From GCA-002282575 sp964646525 (GTDB lineage Bacteria > Pseudomonadota > Gammaproteobacteria > Thiomicrospirales > Thiomicrospiraceae): 59,925 nt of DNA. The translations under genes and the position numbers were made by a program. The notes beneath the pieces are model-generated. The model worked only from the letters and a program-made list of their open reading frames with translations, was not told where the DNA came from and made no database searches. The stretch is from assembly GCA_964646525.1 (NCBI GenBank), contig CAZYER010000003.1:1-59925 (forward strand), in the 5' to 3' direction. Positions 58,435-59,925 of the stretch are shown piece after piece (position 1 is the first letter of the stretch; every line of letters starts with the position of its first letter).

Positions 58435-59925
58435 TTAGCGGATAACTGGTTTGTATTTAATGCGCACAGGACCAGCATCACTGCCTTTGCGTCGTTTGTA
58501 GTCTTCTTCATAGTCGGAGTAGTTACCTGGGAAGAATTCGACATGACTGTCGCCTTCAAAGGCAATAATGTGTGTGGCGATACGGTCTAAGAACCAACGA
58601 TCATGCGAAATGACCAAAGCCGTACCAGGATATTCCAGTAGCGCTTCTTCTAATGCACGCAGGGTTTCAACGTCTAGGTCGTTGGTAGGCTCATCAAGTA
58701 ACAGCACATTGCCACCCGTCCGCAGCGTTTTAGCTAAATGCACACGATTGCGCTCACCGCCCGATAAGTCTTTAATAAACTTACCTTGATCTCCACCCTT
58801 AAAGTTAAAGCGTCCACAGTAGGAGCGAGCCGAAAGTTCAAACTTGCCGACAGTGATCACATCTGAACCGTCAGAAATTTCTTCAAATACGGTTTTATTG
58901 TCAGCCAAGGTATCGCGGCTTTGATCGACGTAGGACAACTGAACCGTATCGCCAATGGTGACACTGCCCGTATCGGGTTGGTCAACGCCCGTAATCATTT
59001 TGAAGAAAGTGGATTTACCCGCACCGTTAGGACCAATAATACCAACAATCGCTCCAGCAGGGATGCTGGCTGTGAAGTTGTCAATTAACAGACGATCAGC
59101 AAATCCTTTGCTGATGTTATCGAAATCAATCACTTTATTACCCAAGCGTTCGCCAACAGGAATGAAAATTTCATTCGTTTCATTACGCTTTTGGTATTCA
59201 ACGCTCGATAACTCTTCAAAGCGAGCCATACGTGCTTTAGACTTGGCATGACGACCTTTCGGATTAGTGCGCACCCATTCTAATTCTTGTTTCATGCTTT
59301 TGATATGAGCTTGTTCAGCTTTAGATTCTTGCTCTAGGCGACGTTCTTTTGCTTCCAACCAAGCAGAATAGTTGCCTTCATAGGGAATACCCATGCCACG
59401 GTCAAGCTCTAAAATCCAACCAGCGACGTTGTCTAAGAAGTAACGGTCATGGGTGACAGCAACCACGGTACCAGAATAATTATGTAGGAACTGCTCTAAC
59501 CAGGCAATGGATTCAGCATCCAAGTGGTTGGTAGGTTCATCTAGCAATAGCATATCGGGACGAGAAAGTAATAGCTTACATAAGGCAACACGACGACGCT
59601 CACCACCAGAGAGTTTGGTGACATCGGCATCCCAAGGAGGGAGGCGAAGGGCATCGGCAGCAATTTCCAGTTGATTTTCCAGATTATGTCCATCGCTGGC
59701 TTGTAGGATATTTTCTAATTCAGCCTGACGAATAGCCAAAGCGTCAAAGTCGGCATCGGGTTCGGCATAGGCAGCATAAACGGCATCTAGCTCTGCTCGG
59801 GCATCGCTGATGTGTGACAGTGCCTCTTCAACATTGCCACGCACGGTTTTTGTCGGATCGAGTTGAGGTTCTTGCGGTAAGTAACCTACTTTGATGCCTG
59901 GCATGGGACGAGCTTCACCTTCAAT
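58435..59925 (-). CDS. ettA: EttA energy-dependent translational throttle, 5' end outside window
   Basis: ABC-F ATPase that binds the ribosomal E site and gates entry into elongation when ADP is high. 496 residues are visible; the frame is open through the right edge (reading IEGEARPMPGIKVGYLPQEP), so about 60 residues with the first Walker A are missing. Present are the first signature LSGGERRRVALCKLLL and Walker B, the inter-domain linker, the second Walker A IGPNGAGKST, and a C-terminus ending RIKYKPVIR. This is EttA rather than Uup or ABCF3 by length and tail. Confidence 0.95.
   Translation of the reverse strand: MEGEARPMPGIKVGYLPQEPQLDPTKTVRGNVEEALSHISDARAELDAVYAAYAEPDADFDALAIRQAELENILQASDGHNLENQLEIAADALRLPPWDADVTKLSGGERRRVALCKLLLSRPDMLLLDEPTNHLDAESIAWLEQFLHNYSGTVVAVTHDRYFLDNVAGWILELDRGMGIPYEGNYSAWLEAKERRLEQESKAEQAHIKSMKQELEWVRTNPKGRHAKSKARMARFEELSSVEYQKRNETNEIFIPVGERLGNKVIDFDNISKGFADRLLIDNFTASIPAGAIVGIIGPNGAGKSTFFKMITGVDQPDTGSVTIGDTVQLSYVDQSRDTLADNKTVFEEISDGSDVITVGKFELSARSYCGRFNFKGGDQGKFIKDLSGGERNRVHLAKTLRTGGNVLLLDEPTNDLDVETLRALEEALLEYPGTALVISHDRWFLDRIATHIIAFEGDSHVEFFPGNYSDYEEDYKRRKGSDAGPVRIKYKPVIR

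Noticed and set aside
1..59925. CRISPR arrays, tRNA/rRNA genes, insertion sequences or prophage genes
   Set aside because: I saw no regularly spaced repeats, no cloverleaf or rRNA-like sequence, and no transposase, integrase or phage structural motif.

Overview
The window is a continuous stretch of a flagellated gammaproteobacterial chromosome of moderate GC. The evidence is a polar-flagellum cluster in Pseudomonas/Vibrio-like order (fleQ-fleSR-fliEFGHIJK ... flhAFG-fliA-cheYZAW), with sigma-54 sites at class II/III positions and a FliA site before a chemoreceptor. Gamma-type housekeeping genes (hda, hflD, mnmA, slpA, aat, ettA) and a prfB with a +1 frameshift site also fit. I cannot place it below class level. 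There are no tRNA or rRNA genes, insertion sequences, prophage or CRISPR arrays.

Layout. 1-33.5 kb is flagellar and chemotactic: regulators (fleQ-like, fleS, fleR), basal body, C-ring and export genes (fliE-J, fliL-R, flhBA), hook-length control (fliK), a receptor plus motAB, positioning factors (flhFG), sigma-28 (fliA), then cheY, cheZ, cheA, cheW, cheR, cheB and a second receptor. A two-gene module on the minus strand (a FliK-like gene and an flhX-like stand-alone FlhB C-terminal domain) sits between cheW and cheR. 33.5-38.3 kb holds hflD-mnmA, a small hypothetical, slpA and sucCD. 38.3-39.25 kb is accessory: a decayed nuclease fragment and a Phd/RelE-type toxin-antitoxin pair. 39.3-44.3 kb holds nfsB-like, NUDIX, PACE transporter, DUF481, nadE, VF530-like and hda genes. 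44.4-47.5 kb is an unusual envelope cluster: two exported thioredoxin-fold proteins, a TolC-like protein, a minimal HlyD-like adaptor and a Trp-rich protein, with no pump. 47.5-59.9 kb holds a monooxygenase-domain protein, aat, trxB, prfB, lysS, a large hybrid kinase, ygfZ with a translationally coupled 44-residue membrane protein, a SPOR protein, coaE and ettA (cut by the window end).

How it works together. The fleQ-like protein is probably made from a sigma-70 promoter and should activate sigma-54 transcription. FleS/FleR is the next two-component layer; strong sigma-54 sites lie before fliE, fliK and cheA. FliA then drives late genes, with a good site before the second receptor. The main surprises are: a FleQ-like regulator lacking its receiver-like domain and the c-di-GMP LFRS motif; a CheA whose CheY-docking P2 domain seems replaced by two FliM/CheZ-like peptides; a very short CheZ; two receptors without ligand domains, one carrying a CheZ-like DxxxQ motif; a FliK-like/FlhX pair; a kinase that appears to combine a c-type heme site with a FixL-like PAS; and the thioredoxin-TolC-mini-adaptor cluster.
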